Shown piece after piece: positions 1 to 12,835 of a stretch of DNA of 64,000 nt. Positions within the stretch are counted from its first letter, which is position 1. Each line of letters starts with the position of its first letter. The notes under the pieces are model-generated. The model did no database searches. It saw nothing but the letters and a program-made list of their open reading frames with translations, and was not told the origin of the DNA. The stretch covers positions 62,001-126,000 of the forward strand of contig NJFT01000032.1 of the NCBI GenBank assembly GCA_002221725.1, read 5' to 3'. This DNA is from Scedosporium boydii. Lineage: Eukaryota > Ascomycota > Sordariomycetes > Microascales > Microascaceae. The position numbers and the translations under genes are program-made.

Positions 1-1276
1 CTTGGCGCGAGGCGGCGCGGCTGCCCTCGTTCGTGTCATCACTGGCCTCTTCAAATGAAGCTCCAGAACTATCGTGTGAGGACCTCCTGCCAAGGCCAAA
101 CCTCCGCAGCAGCCGACTCGACCTTCGCTTCTTGCTGTCATCTTCGTCGCCATGGGTCCAGTCGGCATGGTGGTCTCTCCAAATATCGGGAACTGAGGGA
201 CCCCCCGATGCTCCCTTAGAATTGGCACCCGCCCGCGGGGCCTTCCCGGTCGGCTTGTCCCGCGTCTCGCCCATATCCCCTGTGCTCATACGTCGCGCGG
301 ACGTCCCCATTTCCTGGGTGGACATGGGTTTTGACGGCGACTCTATCATGGTGCGCCTGTTTAGCTTCTTGGCCTCGGCCGCAGCGGTGCTGGATTCGAA
401 GATGGTGGGTTCTTGTATTCCATCCCAGAGGCCTTGAGAAGCTCTGATTGGAGAACGACGCTTCTGTGTGGTGGGGGAGGCCATCGACGCATCGGATTCT
501 CCGAAGAACTGCATAGACCCACGGCGTGGCCTCTGTCGGGGTACGACTTGTTCATCCGCCATCCTGCTGCTTGGAGGAGCAGCGGTGGTGCCGAGCTGGG
601 CAGAAGAATGCCTTTGTTGAGGAATGTAACGGGCATCGTGGGAGACACGCCTCAATGTGGGGGAGGGACCCGTAACTTTTGTCGTTGGCGCCGACTTGAG
701 GCTGGCCACATGGACGGAAGCGCGGCGGGAAGGCGGGACGGCCGAAGCAGGTGGTGCCTCGACACCAGAGGCTGCAGTCGCAGCGCTAGGGGGCGGCACC
801 AAAGAGGGCGACTTGGCGTCGGCAGATTCGGAGCGAAGGGGGCATACCGTGTCGATTCTAAGCTCGGGCACGCTCGCCGGCTTCTTAGAACGGTCGGGTT
901 GCTTCCAGGTGAAATTATCAAACTGCGTCTTCCTCGCCCTCGACGATCCGAACCCTAACGGCTGCTCTAACGACTCCGTCTCTGTCGATTCCTCTGAAGA
1001 AGGTTCCGTAGTAGTGGCAGATTCTTCGTATTCTTCATCGGACTCGGGAAGGTCCGGGAGGTGTCGGGGGTACTCTGCCGCGATGCCCCTGATCCTGTGC
1101 CGTACCTCTGCGGCTTCTCGCTCGGCCACGACGCCTAGGAGGCGTTGGTAGAGATCCTCCGGGTCGAAGGGGCGTCGGCTGTTGGATTGGAGGGCTTGGA
1201 GGTGTTGTTGTTTGGTGGATTTGGGGCCGTAGGGGTGGAGGCCGAGGAAGGGGGCAAAGTTTCCTTGGGAGGTCAT
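1..1276 (-). CDS. Hypothetical disordered protein, 3' end beyond window
   Basis: The minus strand is open without a stop from the ATG at 1276 to the left edge (425 codons), so the gene continues beyond base 1. I do not recognise the family. The first ~65 residues look ordered (MTSQGNFAPFLGLHPYGPK, then a charged helical stretch with DPEDLYQRLL). An acidic Ser/Glu/Thr patch follows at about 80-105, and then a long Ser/Pro/Arg-rich low-complexity region with several RRxS-like sites that could be phosphorylated. The frame shows C/G-rich third positions and reads open where the other frames break, which supports it as real. The upstream DNA (1277-1450) is purine/pyrimidine-skewed, as expected of a fungal 5' leader. 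Introns downstream of the window cannot be excluded. Function unknown. Confidence 0.72.
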   Translation of the reverse strand, partial: MTSQGNFAPFLGLHPYGPKSTKQQHLQALQSNSRRPFDPEDLYQRLLGVVAEREAAEVRHRIRGIAAEYPRHLPDLPESDEEYEESATTTEPSSEESTETESLEQPLGFGSSRARKTQFDNFTWKQPDRSKKPASVPELRIDTVCPLRSESADAKSPSLVPPPSAATAASGVEAPPASAVPPSRRASVHVASLKSAPTTKVTGPSPTLRRVSHDARYIPQQRHSSAQLGTTAAPPSSRMADEQVVPRQRPRRGSMQFFGESDASMASPTTQKRRSPIRASQGLWDGIQEPTIFESSTAAAEAKKLNRRTMIESPSKPMSTQEMGTSARRMSTGDMGETRDKPTGKAPRAGANSKGASGGPSVPDIWRDHHADWTHGDEDDSKKRRSSRLLRRFGLGRRSSHDSSGASFEEASDDTNEGSRAASRQ

Positions 1277-4200
1277 GACGGATTCGATCCCTTTTGCCAG
1301 TTATCTGTTGTAGATAATGTGGGGATGGGGGTTGGATATGAAGAGATGTTTTTCTTCTATGATGTTGGGAAGAAAAAAAGGGAAGGGTTGAATGAAAGGA
1401 AAGGGTGGGTGGGAATATAAGCACTCTTCCGAATTGTATTTATCAGCCCTCCCCTATATCTATCTCTGGTTAGCTATCTCTCTGGGGGACATACCGCCAA
1501 GGCTGAACTTCAAAACAAGAGGCGACTCCGATCTAATGCGTAAAAAGATCCGCCTCTTTCCTCTATCTTACGCCAACCGTCTCTCCACAAAGAGTCAAAA
1601 AGCGCCATTGAAATCGTCTATGACCCCTTTCCTACTAATGGCCGTCCCCTAAAAAGTCCCCGTTCTGCCCTCTATCTCCAGGAGGGAACCGATCTGCGGG
1701 TGGGTAAGAGCGAAGGGGGAAAAAAATCGTATGCTTTTTACTCACTCCACGGGGAACTTAGCCCAACAGCACACTCTAGCACGGTCGAGGGCAACGAGCG
1801 AGTGTCCTCTCTCCCCAGAATGTTGGCGTATATGGCGTTCCCGAAGCGCATGTTTTGGTTGGGCCGGCGCCGAAGACTATTTGGTTAGCGTGGGAGGAGA
1901 GTTTTTGGGGATTTTCGTGGGAGGGGGGAGGGGACGTGGTGTTGGGATTTTAAGGTTGAGCCTTTTGTGCGATGATGGCGAGATGGCAAAAGTTTCTGTT
2001 GGTGCGGATGATTGCGTGCTCTGCGCGTGGTATCTTTGGGTGTAGATGTCGATCTTGGGATTTCTGAGATATTCAGATTGCACGAATGGAAGTTGCTGGA
2101 CAAACTGAATGGTCCATTGGAAATTGAAGTTGAGATGGGATTGACAAGTCCATGTTGGAATTTACTTGGCATTCGGGGGACTCGCGCATCTTCGCACCCC
2201 GAAGACTGTTGCCTCCTCCCCCGGCACCGACGGCAGCGAACAGGCAGACCGGCCTACGGCGTCGGCCGGACTAGGGGAGAATAGGATAGGCCAAAAAAGC
2301 CGGGACATTGTCTTGGCGCCACAAGAGATGAGGCCTGGCCTGGCCTGGGCCATCCGGGGGCGGGATCCCTGAATTCAAGGACGAGATAGACTCAGGCGAA
2401 TAGAAATTCTTTGCGGTCGCTCGTGATGAAAGCAGTTGAACAGTTATAGCCACGGACTCTTCTGTTTAGTAGAATCGATTATTAGCCTACGATTCAGCCT
2501 CTATAATGAATAATGAGATTCATCTCGCCCTCTTTAGATACACCCGTTTAGCGGGCAACGCCCCAGCTGAGACTACTTCGTACGGTACAAAGAAAGGATC
2601 TAGACCCTTTCGTTATCTCGATCAATCCAGCCTTCACACCAGGCGTCGAATCCAGCGGGTTCCCATTTGAGCCCAATGTGTATAACCAAGACGCCTACCG
2701 AGGTAGTCCCAGTTCCCCTCAGCCTTGCTGCTGCAGAGGACAGAATAAATCTTAAATCTGTCGCGCATCCTAAGCTGTTACCAAGACTTGACTTCCCAAA
2801 TTGACGAGAGGGAGAGGCTGATGACTTCAAACTTTGGCTCCCGAAGGAGGGGATATTCACCTTGATAGCGAGGGGAGGCGGCGCCAATATTTCCTACGCA
2901 ATTTCCGGCTTCCGGACTTACAGCCGAGTCGAGTAGCTTGGATTTGATGTTGACAATGCCGCTTTCCTCTGCCGTCGTTGTGTCAGACCGTCTGATCAAG
3001 GCTATACGGTACGGAGCATCGGCTTGCCACCAGCTGCGCTCCTCATTCCACACAGCCATCGGATCTACTGCCACATGTTCATTGAAATGAGGACAAAGTG
3101 AGGATTCGCGACTGAAGAGTCGAATACGAATAGAGGCCTCTTTGCCCGCCGGGGGCAGTGTGACTGAAGATAAGGAGAACCCACGGGGATAGGAAGGAAC
3201 CACCCGTCACCACCCCATCCTTTGGAGAAACGATGAAGCCTTATAGCTCCAGATCAAAAGCTGGGTCAGTATCGGGTAGCTCCAGGTGGTTGCACTTATA
3301 CGAGCGCTCGTGTCAAGACCTGAACAAGGCGTCATACGTTCGAAACCGTGAAATTTTTTTGCAGCTCTTTTTTTCCTGGCGATTTTTGACTGATTCTCTT
3401 TTTTTTTTTTTTTTTTCCCAACCACATCAATTGATCTCCCATTCTCCAAAGAAATTTGATTCCCTAGATGAACTGCCAATTCACCTGTTCTACTGACAAT
3501 GCTATAGTGCTGTGTGGTGATGAGCTGATGCCGCAGAGACTTCATGGTGTTAGTCCAGCGCCAGCATTCTGACATCCCCAAGTCAACTCTCCCGGGATAG
3601 GATTCAACTACCTTCTTGGACAGGGCGAGGGAACGAGAATAATTCCTCACAATACTAACATGCTCTGCCGGGGTGGAACTAGGTCGCATCCGGGACCTAG
3701 GACACTGGCGCGGAGGGAGATACGGACCAGCCTTTGCAGTTCAATTTCAGCCTTACGAGGAACAAGACGACATGGATGAGTGTAGCTGGCCATAGCCTTG
3801 TTTAGAAAATTAGTGTATACTGGACCGATCTCCGTTCAGGGCAATAATAATAATATGTACACTACACTTTCGAGGCATTAAACCCTGAATGATGAGCGGT
3901 TCCTGCAGGATGCTGCGGCACCCGAGATGTAGTGATGCGGTGTGTATGCGGCTCAGCTCTGCATTACGATTCGGATTTCTTGTACGCCATCCTACGGATT
4001 TTTCGTTGAAACGTGGACCTCTCAAAGGGAGGACACCATCTTTGCTGAAGAGTACTGAGGGCCGGACCGGATGGACTTCGCGGTGGGAGTCGGAATTCGT
4101 TTCTGTTGAGACCTACGAAGGTACCAGGAAACACTTGTCGGCCGTGGCTTTTGGCGTAGCAGCCGAGTCAACCCGACACTTTTCAACGATTAGGAAGCCT

Positions 4201-7200
4201 GTCTCTTGTCGCGTCGAAGATGTTCCGGAACGCCACTCGTGATTCTAATCAAACTCAATTGCGAGTCTGGGCACCGGGCCTTTGTCACTCTGAGGAGCTA
4301 GTTCTAGTGTACGATTCCTAGTTTTCGTTGTCTGCTCCTTTCCATGAAGTTGAATATTTCAAGACCCGGAGAATTACGTAGTGACAGGGGCCAAAAAACC
4401 ACGATAGCAAACTGAGGATTTAGTTTAGTTACCGTAGTATTATTGAGCGGTTGGAAAACTTGAAACATAAATGGCCGAGGGTCCAGTTTGCACACACTTT
4501 CATCAGGAATCACCGACGTCGATGCTGGTTTGGCGTCGCACTGCAGCCTTCCTAGAGATCCACTCAACAAGAAATTGTTTTCCTCAAAGAGGTTACATCT
4601 CAGGATGTACACTATAAATGGATTTCTTGGGGGATGCATGCGGTATTACCGCTGCGACACTATCCGCCGTGGACGGTCTTGCTAGACGGCTTTCTTCGCG
4701 TGCAACGCTGCTATATCATATCCATCCGACATTGTCCTTTCTTACCAGCTCGTCGTCGCTGACCTTCTTGGAAGAGAACGCAGGTCGGTGACCAGAGAAG
4801 ACGCTTATACAGATGCGTTAGAGTGCAATGATACACATTGATGATCTGGATCAGCGCTGCACAATTGCGTGCTAATCTCAAGTAACTTGGTACAAGTTGC
4901 ACAACTACTTCTTACTCCGTAAAGTTTACGCCTTAGTCTTGGGCATATTGAATCGAGTGAACATTGATCGATCTGAACAGCCACTCAGTTTACGAAGTAC
5001 TGTCTACGAACTACTTCGTACAAGTCCACGCTGAAGCAAGCCCAAAGAACACGGTGCAGGAACACAGTGTGCAAACAGACCCGTTGATGCCAGCTGCGAA
5101 ATACGAAAGTACATGACATCTCTCACATTGACATAACTTTTAACGATGCAGAATAATACATTGATATCTTCGATGGTGCTGTTTCTTGCTTCGTGATCTC
5201 GCATATCTCAATGTATTCAAATTGTTGTAGATTACATTGTAAATTGCGGAAACCAAGGCATAACATGACTTAATGGCTTGACGAAGAAGTCGATGATTGC
5301 CAGGCTGGTCTTCTGGCATATCGTGGACAAGGACTTGTACACATGACGGAATGATGGCATTAATGACTCGTGCTGCAGGGCCCAGGCCAGGCGGACTGAG
5401 GTGCCAGGGTCCATTGACTCCGTTGACTCCATTGTTCGACACTAAATGTTGACAGTTGCACCCGCTTACCGAGAGTCGCAACGCTAATCTTCGGGTTGAC
5501 AAGGGTTTTCCCAGCTGTCAGGGAAGCATCTTGGGGGCTTAATTTAACCTAAGCGCACTATCTATGTACTTGTAATTTGTCCTTGGAAACCGTTTGAACA
5601 TGATCAGGTACCTCAGCTCCTTCGAAAAGTATTCCTTGAGGACAGTCGTCACGTCCTTGGTTGACATGATGTTCAAATATTGCCGTCTTGTCTGATGTTC
5701 ATGGCGAAAGTCGGTTTGCTGTATGATATCATTGACCCGTTGGTCGCCTACCTAGAAACTGGCCCCTCTAATGAGACTGTCTCTGAGGGCATGACTCGGC
5801 AAAAAGAAACAAATCCTAATCTCCTGGTTCGGAGATTATAAAGTAGGAAGTGGAAGGATGGAGTACACTCTGCGGGCAAGTGGGCAAGTGGGCAAATTGA
5901 TACCTTTGTTTTTCTGTCCAAGACAATGAAAGGGAAGATTTGTGCTATAATTTCCAATGTACCGGGCCAGTACTACTTTACCTAGGTTTACGCCACGAAC
6001 TACATAAAAGCAACCTACCATTCTACTGCTGTCCTGGGTGAGGCGAGCGGGAGCAATTTTCGATGTTGCCTGGCGTTGTGAGCAGTCGAGCACAGAGCCT
6101 GCCTCTGTCTTCAGCCCGGACATCGACAGCGAACCCTGGACAGCTGTAATCTCAGAGGTGGCAACACACGGGAACAGGGCAGGGGAAGGGAAAAGACGGG
6201 GAGACTTTTGTTTCCGCGTCGCCTTGATTCTTCGATTCTCGAAGCTGCTTGTCGGGGAGACAAGGACAGACCTGAGGAGGCCGTCGCTTCGAGGTATAGG
6301 TACTGTCCACTGTGAACTAAATCCTACATACTTCGTACTTCGAAGTGACCCCCGCGGTGCGGGTCGTCCTAAAGCACTTGGAAGCATATTAGAGCCTCTT
6401 TTTTTTTTTTTTTCTTTTTTTTTTTTCCAGCTAGAAAAACAAAAGTTGGCTAGAACATCATTCCATGTTCAACCCTGGCGCCCTCTTGTGCTTTCTTTTT
6501 CTTTTCTCTGTTCCTGTCCGCCCGCGGCTTTGATTCCTTGGTCACTTATCGGCCGGGACAAGGTCTGGGCCTACCAGCCTGGACCCGGGCACCGGCGACA
6601 TCCTGGAAGCGCGACATTGCTCAAAATTGAACTCGCCCCTTTGACCGCCAAGATCCTTGGAAAAAAAAAAAAAAGAGCGAAAGAAGCAACACAGGGGGCA
6701 AAGAATTGAATCGGCACTTAGTGATATATACTAATAATACTACCTTGTTTCGCCGTTGCATGCTGTCATCAGCAAACTTAACTAAACTCAACCCTGTGAT
6801 CTTAACCCGGGGTTCAAAAACTCGTTGTTTAATTCTTCTGGGCTTCGTTCGTTTCCCATGAACATAAAGAAAAGGGGGAGAAGAAACTTCTGCGCGTCTT
6901 AATCTTTTGATGTCCATGTTCGCGTTCAACTGATTCATTTCATCGGGTTCACCACGGATAGCGGGCAGCCTTTGTTCCTTTCTTTCGTCTTCTTGTCCTC
7001 CACGAAATCTCAAACACGACGGGACCGACCATAACCTCTCGGCCTGCTGGATTCGTAGACCGAATCCGAATTTCGACTCCGACGACACGCTTTGTGAAGG
7101 AAGAGGCAACATCTTCATCAGCTCGGGGTAATGTTTGAAAGGAACTGGTAGGGAAACGGGACAGGACTCCTTCGTATCCAGACGCAGACACAGAAGCAGA

Positions 7201-7602
7201 CGCAGACGCAGACGCAGACGGCTCCCACATCCACCTGTATATGTCGACATCAAACGCGAAATAAGTTCCCGAGTTATTGGAGCCGGACCCGCTTCGCTTT
7301 CCCCCTTCAAGTTCCGATCCCCCCCCGGTCTCGTTCGATTCTCTTCCTTTGTTATTTTATTTTTTATTATTGTCAATTTTCTTTCTCTCACTATCTCTTG
7401 TCCGGTTTGACTCTCCATTTTGGGGGGGAAGGGATGAACAACGGCGGGAGAGACGGGAAGAGTAAAACCGTTTCTGGAGGGTTGTTTTATTTCAATTTTC
7501 CATGGTTTTGAAACTACCACACTAGCAGTGTAGTAGTATAGCTTGAATTCAAGCCAACAAGCCAACACGAAGCGAGCCCAGCGAAAATAGGGCACAGCTG
7601 AA
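1277..7602. other. 6.3 kb intergenic region, no intact gene
   Basis: No ORF here has convincing codon usage or family similarity. The region holds the upstream DNA of the divergent genes at 1276 (-) and 7603 (+), poly-T runs near 3400-3418 and 6402-6426, an 8-bp tandem repeat (gggcaagt, three copies near 5876-5898), a CAGACG-rich microsatellite at about 7179-7220, and four copies of TACTTCGTA/TACGAAGTA (2574, 4991, 5012, 6329). A weak glycosidase-like relic at 2778-3203 is listed separately. A 324-codon minus-strand ORF at 6621-7595 has low-complexity runs and lies in the promoter of the RasGEF gene; I do not consider it a gene. Confidence 0.6.
2778..3203 (-). pseudogene. Possible GH3 beta-glucosidase C-terminal relic
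   Basis: This 141-codon reading contains a pattern like the fibronectin-III-type C-terminal domain of fungal GH3 beta-glucosidases: GFSLSSVTLPPAGKEASIRI, then MAVWNEERSWWQADAPYRIA followed by an R-S-D end. Family members show an L-x-PG-x-(T/S)V-x-(I/L)-x-L strand, an (S/F)WDE-x5-W motif and a Y-x-V-x-(V/I)-G-x-S strand. No catalytic domain with the GH3 nucleophile region is found upstream in any minus frame to 3700, and the upstream ORF (3207-3689) contains a lysine run from a poly-T tract and looks non-coding. If real this is a decayed 3' fragment. The match was made by eye and could be chance. Confidence 0.22.
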
Positions 7603-10600
7603 ATGACGTCGGATATGACCGACGAAGCCCGGGCTCAAGCTCGCACCCGCGCCCTCACACTCACCCTCCTCTCGCACAGGATGTCGGAGAGCAGCTCATC
7701 TCAAACCACGTCGCAAGCGCGTCAATCAGACACCCCACGTTCCCTCTTCGACCATGATTCCTCCAACTTTCTCCTCTCCCCGGCCCTGTCGGTAACCACG
7801 ATCAACTCGAGACCCGTGTCTACCATTTCGTGTCTCCCGTCGCCGACCTTTCGCGATTCCGTCATCTCTATCCTCGACGACCCTTTCTTCCAGAAGCTGC
7901 GCGACGTCGGCGCGCACCACTCGGACCACCACTACGACGAGGAGGAGGACGCAGACGTAGCAGGCCGAATCGGAATCGAGCAGGCGATTTCCGGCAACGT
8001 TGCCGCCGAAGAGCTTACCGTCTCGGATGAGGAGGCCCCGCCGCTCTGGAACCAGCACCACCACCAGCGTGAGCACGAGCACGAGCGCCAGTACCAACAG
8101 TACGAACAGCACGCGCCGCAGCACGGGGTCGGAATTGGAACTTGTAACAGTGGTGAGGTCCACCTGCTTCGAAACGCCAACTCTATCCTCGACGCACTCG
8201 ACCTCGTTGTGGACCACCAGTGCAGCGACGACGAAGACTTCAGCGACGAGCCGGTAACTAGGAAACTGTCGCTTCCTCACCTTGCACACGGACACGGGTA
8301 CTCGCACCCTCACGCTCACCCTTCCGCCCCTGATGCGAATGTTCCAGATCAACCATACAAGCGGCCACCGCCTCGTCGAGAGTCTATGACCATCGGGCTT
8401 TTCCAGTCTGCCACCATCGCAGGTCCACTTCGGGTATGTCCTTGTACACTTAGCGCTATTTTTCCCTTTTTCCTTTTCTCTCAAGTGCTCTCTCTCTTTT
8501 TTCCCACGCTCTATTTTCTGCCCCATCAAATCCACCAATTTGAACACATTTGCACCCACCTGGCTCCACCATCCGCCACGAGGCAGGCACGACCACTGGT
8601 CTCCAACTTCGCGCTACCCCGCATACCCGAAATCCTTCCCATTAACTCCATCGACGCCGTCGCTTCGTGTTCCCTTTTCCTCGGGACCTATCATGGCCCC
8701 AAACTCCCAAACCTAGAAATGCATCAACTTGAATTGATTCCATCCTCAAACCGCATCTGACCGACCTTCCATTCTTGGAGTGGGGGGATCCTCCTTGTTT
8801 CCTTTTAATTCTTCCATGTGATTTCCTTTTCTCGCCATCTCTTTCGCTTGTCCAGATCTCTCTCCTTGATTTCCTTTGTCAAATGCCACGTCTCGATTCC
8901 GCCGTTGCGCTATCCCCTCGATCTTCGGCCACCCGAAGATGGTGTGCATAACTGACGAGAGCATCCTCGCATCTCCCACCAGAGCCACCCGATCTCGTAT
9001 ACCAATCCCAACCTCCATTCTAATACCAATACCGATCCAAATCCCGCCATGGAAGCCCTCAACATAGCCATCATCGGCGCCCGCGGCGTCGGCAAGTCGT
9101 CCTTCGTCCAGCGCGTCCTCGGCTTGTCGCGCCCGCCCATCTCTAACTCGTCGAATCTCCGCATGATCATCGATAACCAGAACTACGCCGTGACACTCCT
9201 CGAGCTCGACCTCGAACACTTCGACATGGCGCCTTTGCAGCCCATACAGTGGCCCAAGCAGATGAACGGGCACATCCTGCCGCGAGTCGATGGAGCCTTG
9301 ATCTTGTACGATGTTACGAATAAGGAGACTATAATGGATTTGCCGAGGACGTTGGGTAAATACGATCTTCCTTTTCGTGTCCGCCCCCTTTTCGATCTTC
9401 CTTCTCCTTGCATCTTATCCCCTTGCTTTTCATCACTCCCCCACTCCCCCCTTTTATATACGTGATCTCGTGGTCATGTTTGTGTCCTATAATTTGTCTC
9501 CCCTCCCTATAGGCGAGGCCCTATTACTCTCGTTTCGGCAGCGATTGGCCTAAGCTGGAATGGGAGGGGGTGGTGAACACCCCCGGACTCGCGCCCGCAC
9601 ACCCGCCCCATGGATCATTCATGCTCCACCTGAACGTTTAGCTTTGTTGCAGATCACTAATATTAGAATTTGCCTGTCCGCTGCTATAGCTGCCCTTACA
9701 AACTCGGGGCTGCCGTCCATTCTCGTGGCGTGCAAATGTGATACGTCAGAGAATGCAAGGCAGGTCGACGCCGACGGCATGGCCAATCACGATCTTTTCA
9801 AGGCTTGTGTGGCCAACTACAACATCTCGTCTAATAAACCCGAACATTCTCGTGCATGCCTCAACACTATTCTCCGCACAGTAATCTCAAATCGCAAGGG
9901 TAAGTTCCATTACCAATGATCGTCCCCCCCGGCTAATGGCTGTTCCCTCCACATGGTCCCGGCTTTTTTTTTCTCTCCTTGTGCCACATACGTCTTAGAC
10001 CGCCTCGAAAAAAATTGGAAGACAAATAGAAAGAGAAAACAGCAATACGATTCATTCCCCATTCCCTTACCCCATGATATAGGAGACAGAGAGAGAGAAG
10101 AGCGCACGTCGCCCCGAGAGAGAAGGGGAGAGAGAGAGACCAAAATAATTAACGCCGTGGCTTTTTCCATTCCGTAGGAGCAATCGCCGAGGCTGCAACA
10201 TCACGTCGCCGCGCAGCATCTGTCGCCCAGCTCGACGCATCCTTTGATCCTACCGGCGGTAGACCGCATAGCCAACAGAGCAAGCACAGCCGCGCTAGCT
10301 CCGACCTGTCGCTCTTGCGTGGTTTCCCGAACCCTCCAATCTCCGGCGAGCACTACCGCGGCGGCCACAACCAGGGGTCATCGCGCCACAGTCCGCGACT
10401 CGATTACTCCCCCTCGACGACGCCCTCGGGCACATTCGGCGGCGAACCTGTGGATGGGGCGTCGCAGAGCGTGTCGAGCCAATTACGCACTCCGGGCATC
10501 AGGCTGGACCTGGCTGTCCACAATTCCTTTTTAGACATGGACGAGTCCGACGGCGAATCCTATCGATATTCCGACGACATACCGATCCTGCAGCGCAACG

Positions 10601-12237
10601 AGGATGGCCTCCTCCAGGAGAAGCCCGCCAAGATACCGGGCGTCAGCCTCGACGAGCTCGTGGATAGGCTGGTGGCGCAGCGCATGACCAAGGCCGACCA
10701 CAGCTTTTCCGACATATTCCTGTGTCTGTACCGGCAGTTCGCACCGCCGTCGCGACTGTTCTCGGCAATCCTCGACCGGCTGGACCGCGTGAGGGATGAT
10801 AGAACGTCGCATTACCTGACCAAGACGGCGACGCAGCTGAGGATGATCGAGGTGGTGGCCAAGTGGGTCTCGCTGTACCCCGGAGATTTCGCGCGGCCGT
10901 CGACGAAGCGGAACCTACAGGAGTTTGTGAAACATCTGTCGACGGAGCCCATCTTCTTTACGTCTGCGCAGCAGATTCGGCGCTATCTCGAACGTAATGT
11001 GGTGGAGGATGACGATACTTGGTGGGCGAAATGCGATCCGGTTGAAGATCCCGCGAGTGCTAGTAAGGAATCTTCGGCATCGCCTTCTTCCAACTCCTCC
11101 TCGTCGTCCTCGTTGATGCAGGAGTCGTTTAGCGGTATTAGCAGTTTACGGCTCGATGACGACCCCATGGATAGCGGCGGCGGCGATCGCCGAGGATCCA
11201 GCGCCGTCTCGGGAGGCAGCGGCTTCGGCCTCGACGGATCGGCCGTCAGTAACTTCGCTGGCCACAGCCAGATCCACCAGTACGAAGAGTACGAGCGGCA
11301 AGCGTCGCGGCTCGAACCCTCGGACGGTCACCTACCGATGAACAAGGCGCGGTACCACAGCTTCATGGCGATCCCGGACGAGGACGTGGCGGAGGAGATG
11401 ACGCGCATAGACTGGATCATGTTCTCGTCGATCCGCATCCGCGACTTCGTGCGCCACGTGGCCCTCTCATCGGAGGAGAAGGCGCGATGTCGCAGCCTCA
11501 AGAGCGTCAACCGCATGATCAACCACTTCAACCACGTGGCGAAATGGGTCGCCAACATGATCCTCCTGCGCGAGAAACCCAAGCACCGCGCGCAGATGCT
11601 CGAGAAATTCATGAACGTCGCCATGCGGCTCCGCCAGCTCAACAACTACAACGGCCTCGCCGCCGTCCTAGCGGGCATCAACGGCACGGCCATCCACCGG
11701 CTCGCGCAGACTCGGGCCTTGATCCCCGCCGACGTGCAGAAGAATTTCGCGCGTCTCGTCATCCTCATGGGCACGCAGAAGAGCCATTTCGCGTACCGGC
11801 TCGCGTGGGAGAACTCCCCCCTGCCCCGGATCCCCTTCATCCCCCTGCACCGGAGGGATCTGGTGTCGGCCGAGGAAGGGAGCAAGACGCTTGTGGGGCC
11901 CAAGGGGGATCGGATCAATTGGAAGAAGTTTGAGGTTTTAGGGGAGGTGCTGCTGCCGATTATGAAGAGTCAGGGGACGGCGTATGGGAAGTTGGGGAAG
12001 CATGTTAGTGCGAGGGAGTTGATTTTGGATTGTAGGATGCCGACGGATGAGGAGGTGGGTTTCTTTCTCCCCCGATCTTTTCTTTTCTTCTTTGCTTCAA
12101 GGAAGTCCAAGGACGAATTCCAGTGCTAACGATTTCTTCTATTTCAGGAGATTTACCAGAGGAGTATCCAGGTTGAGCCTCCAACCGGCGGGCCTTCGGA
12201 GACGGGGAAGAAGAAGTTTCCCTGGTTCGCGAAGTAA
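7603..12237 (+). CDS. RasGEF with N-terminal Ras-like P-loop domain
   Basis: Five exons: 7603-8433, 8983-9355, 9690-9899, 10178-12054, 12148-12237, giving 1126 aa. Residues 1-280 are disordered and rich in His, Ser and Asp. A small-GTPase-like domain follows: P-loop GARGVGKS at 309-316, ILYDVTN, and CKCD at 416-419 in the place of NKxD. Next come a Ser/Arg-rich linker, a RasGEF_N (LTE) domain near 626-740, an acidic/Ser linker and the catalytic CDC25-type RasGEF domain near 870-1090 (RIDWIMFSSIRIRDF, LNNYNGLAAVLAGINGTAI, LPRIPFIPLHRRDL). Family knowledge: RasGEFs load GTP onto Ras-type GTPases at membranes. The first three introns are unusually long (549, 334 and 278 nt) but their splice sites keep the frame. 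ATG 7603 is the first in-frame start; 7615 and 7681 are alternatives. The C-terminus ends KKKFPWFAK. Confidence 0.88.
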
Positions 12238-12795
12238 GGGTGCTTTGGTATACTTTGTATCCGGCCACCTTTCCTCGAAGACCCGTTTAGTGTTTTTCCC
12301 TCTCGAAAAAGGCTTCGAGGGGCACTGAGACGATTCTAGCCTGGCTTTTTTATGCGACAACGTACCGAAGGGTACCACCACGATGGTCCAGCACGGTTTT
12401 CCTTATTTTGTTTATATAGCCTCTGTTTTCTGTTACTCTTTTTGGGCGGCCCATCATTTGTCTTTACGAGGTTCTGAAATTTTCTTGGTTCTGTTTTTAT
12501 ATATACACTCTTCTCACGAGGGAGACACACAAAAATTTCTGGATACTTTTTGTTTTGGAGGAATTTGGGAACAGATTAATCTTGGGGTTTTGTTTTGATA
12601 TATATGTGCATTGGAACCTAGGACTGGGACCTCGGGGGCCAGGGAATAGGCTGGGATGGATGTTCTAGTTTTGCATGAGGATTATGGGATGTGTCTGAAG
12701 AAGAGGGATGGGGGATATATATATTATGTGGTTGGATAATGTTTGAGATGAGGAGAGAAGATAAGGAGGCTAATGACAGCTGGAGATGACGAGAG

Positions 12796-12835
<40 letters not shown>

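Noticed and set aside
413..1151. Plus-strand ORFs of 164-181 codons
   Set aside because: They are antisense to the minus-strand gene that is open from 1276 to the edge and shows the better codon pattern.
6621..7595. 324-codon minus-strand ORF upstream of the RasGEF gene
   Set aside because: Runs of Phe and Lys/Arg-Leu come from poly-T and CAGACG repeats, there is no domain, and it overlaps the RasGEF promoter and leader.
7726..8559. 277-codon minus-strand ORF
   Set aside because: It is antisense to RasGEF exon 1 and its first intron; Val/Leu/Glu-rich low complexity mirrors the His/Asp-rich coding strand.
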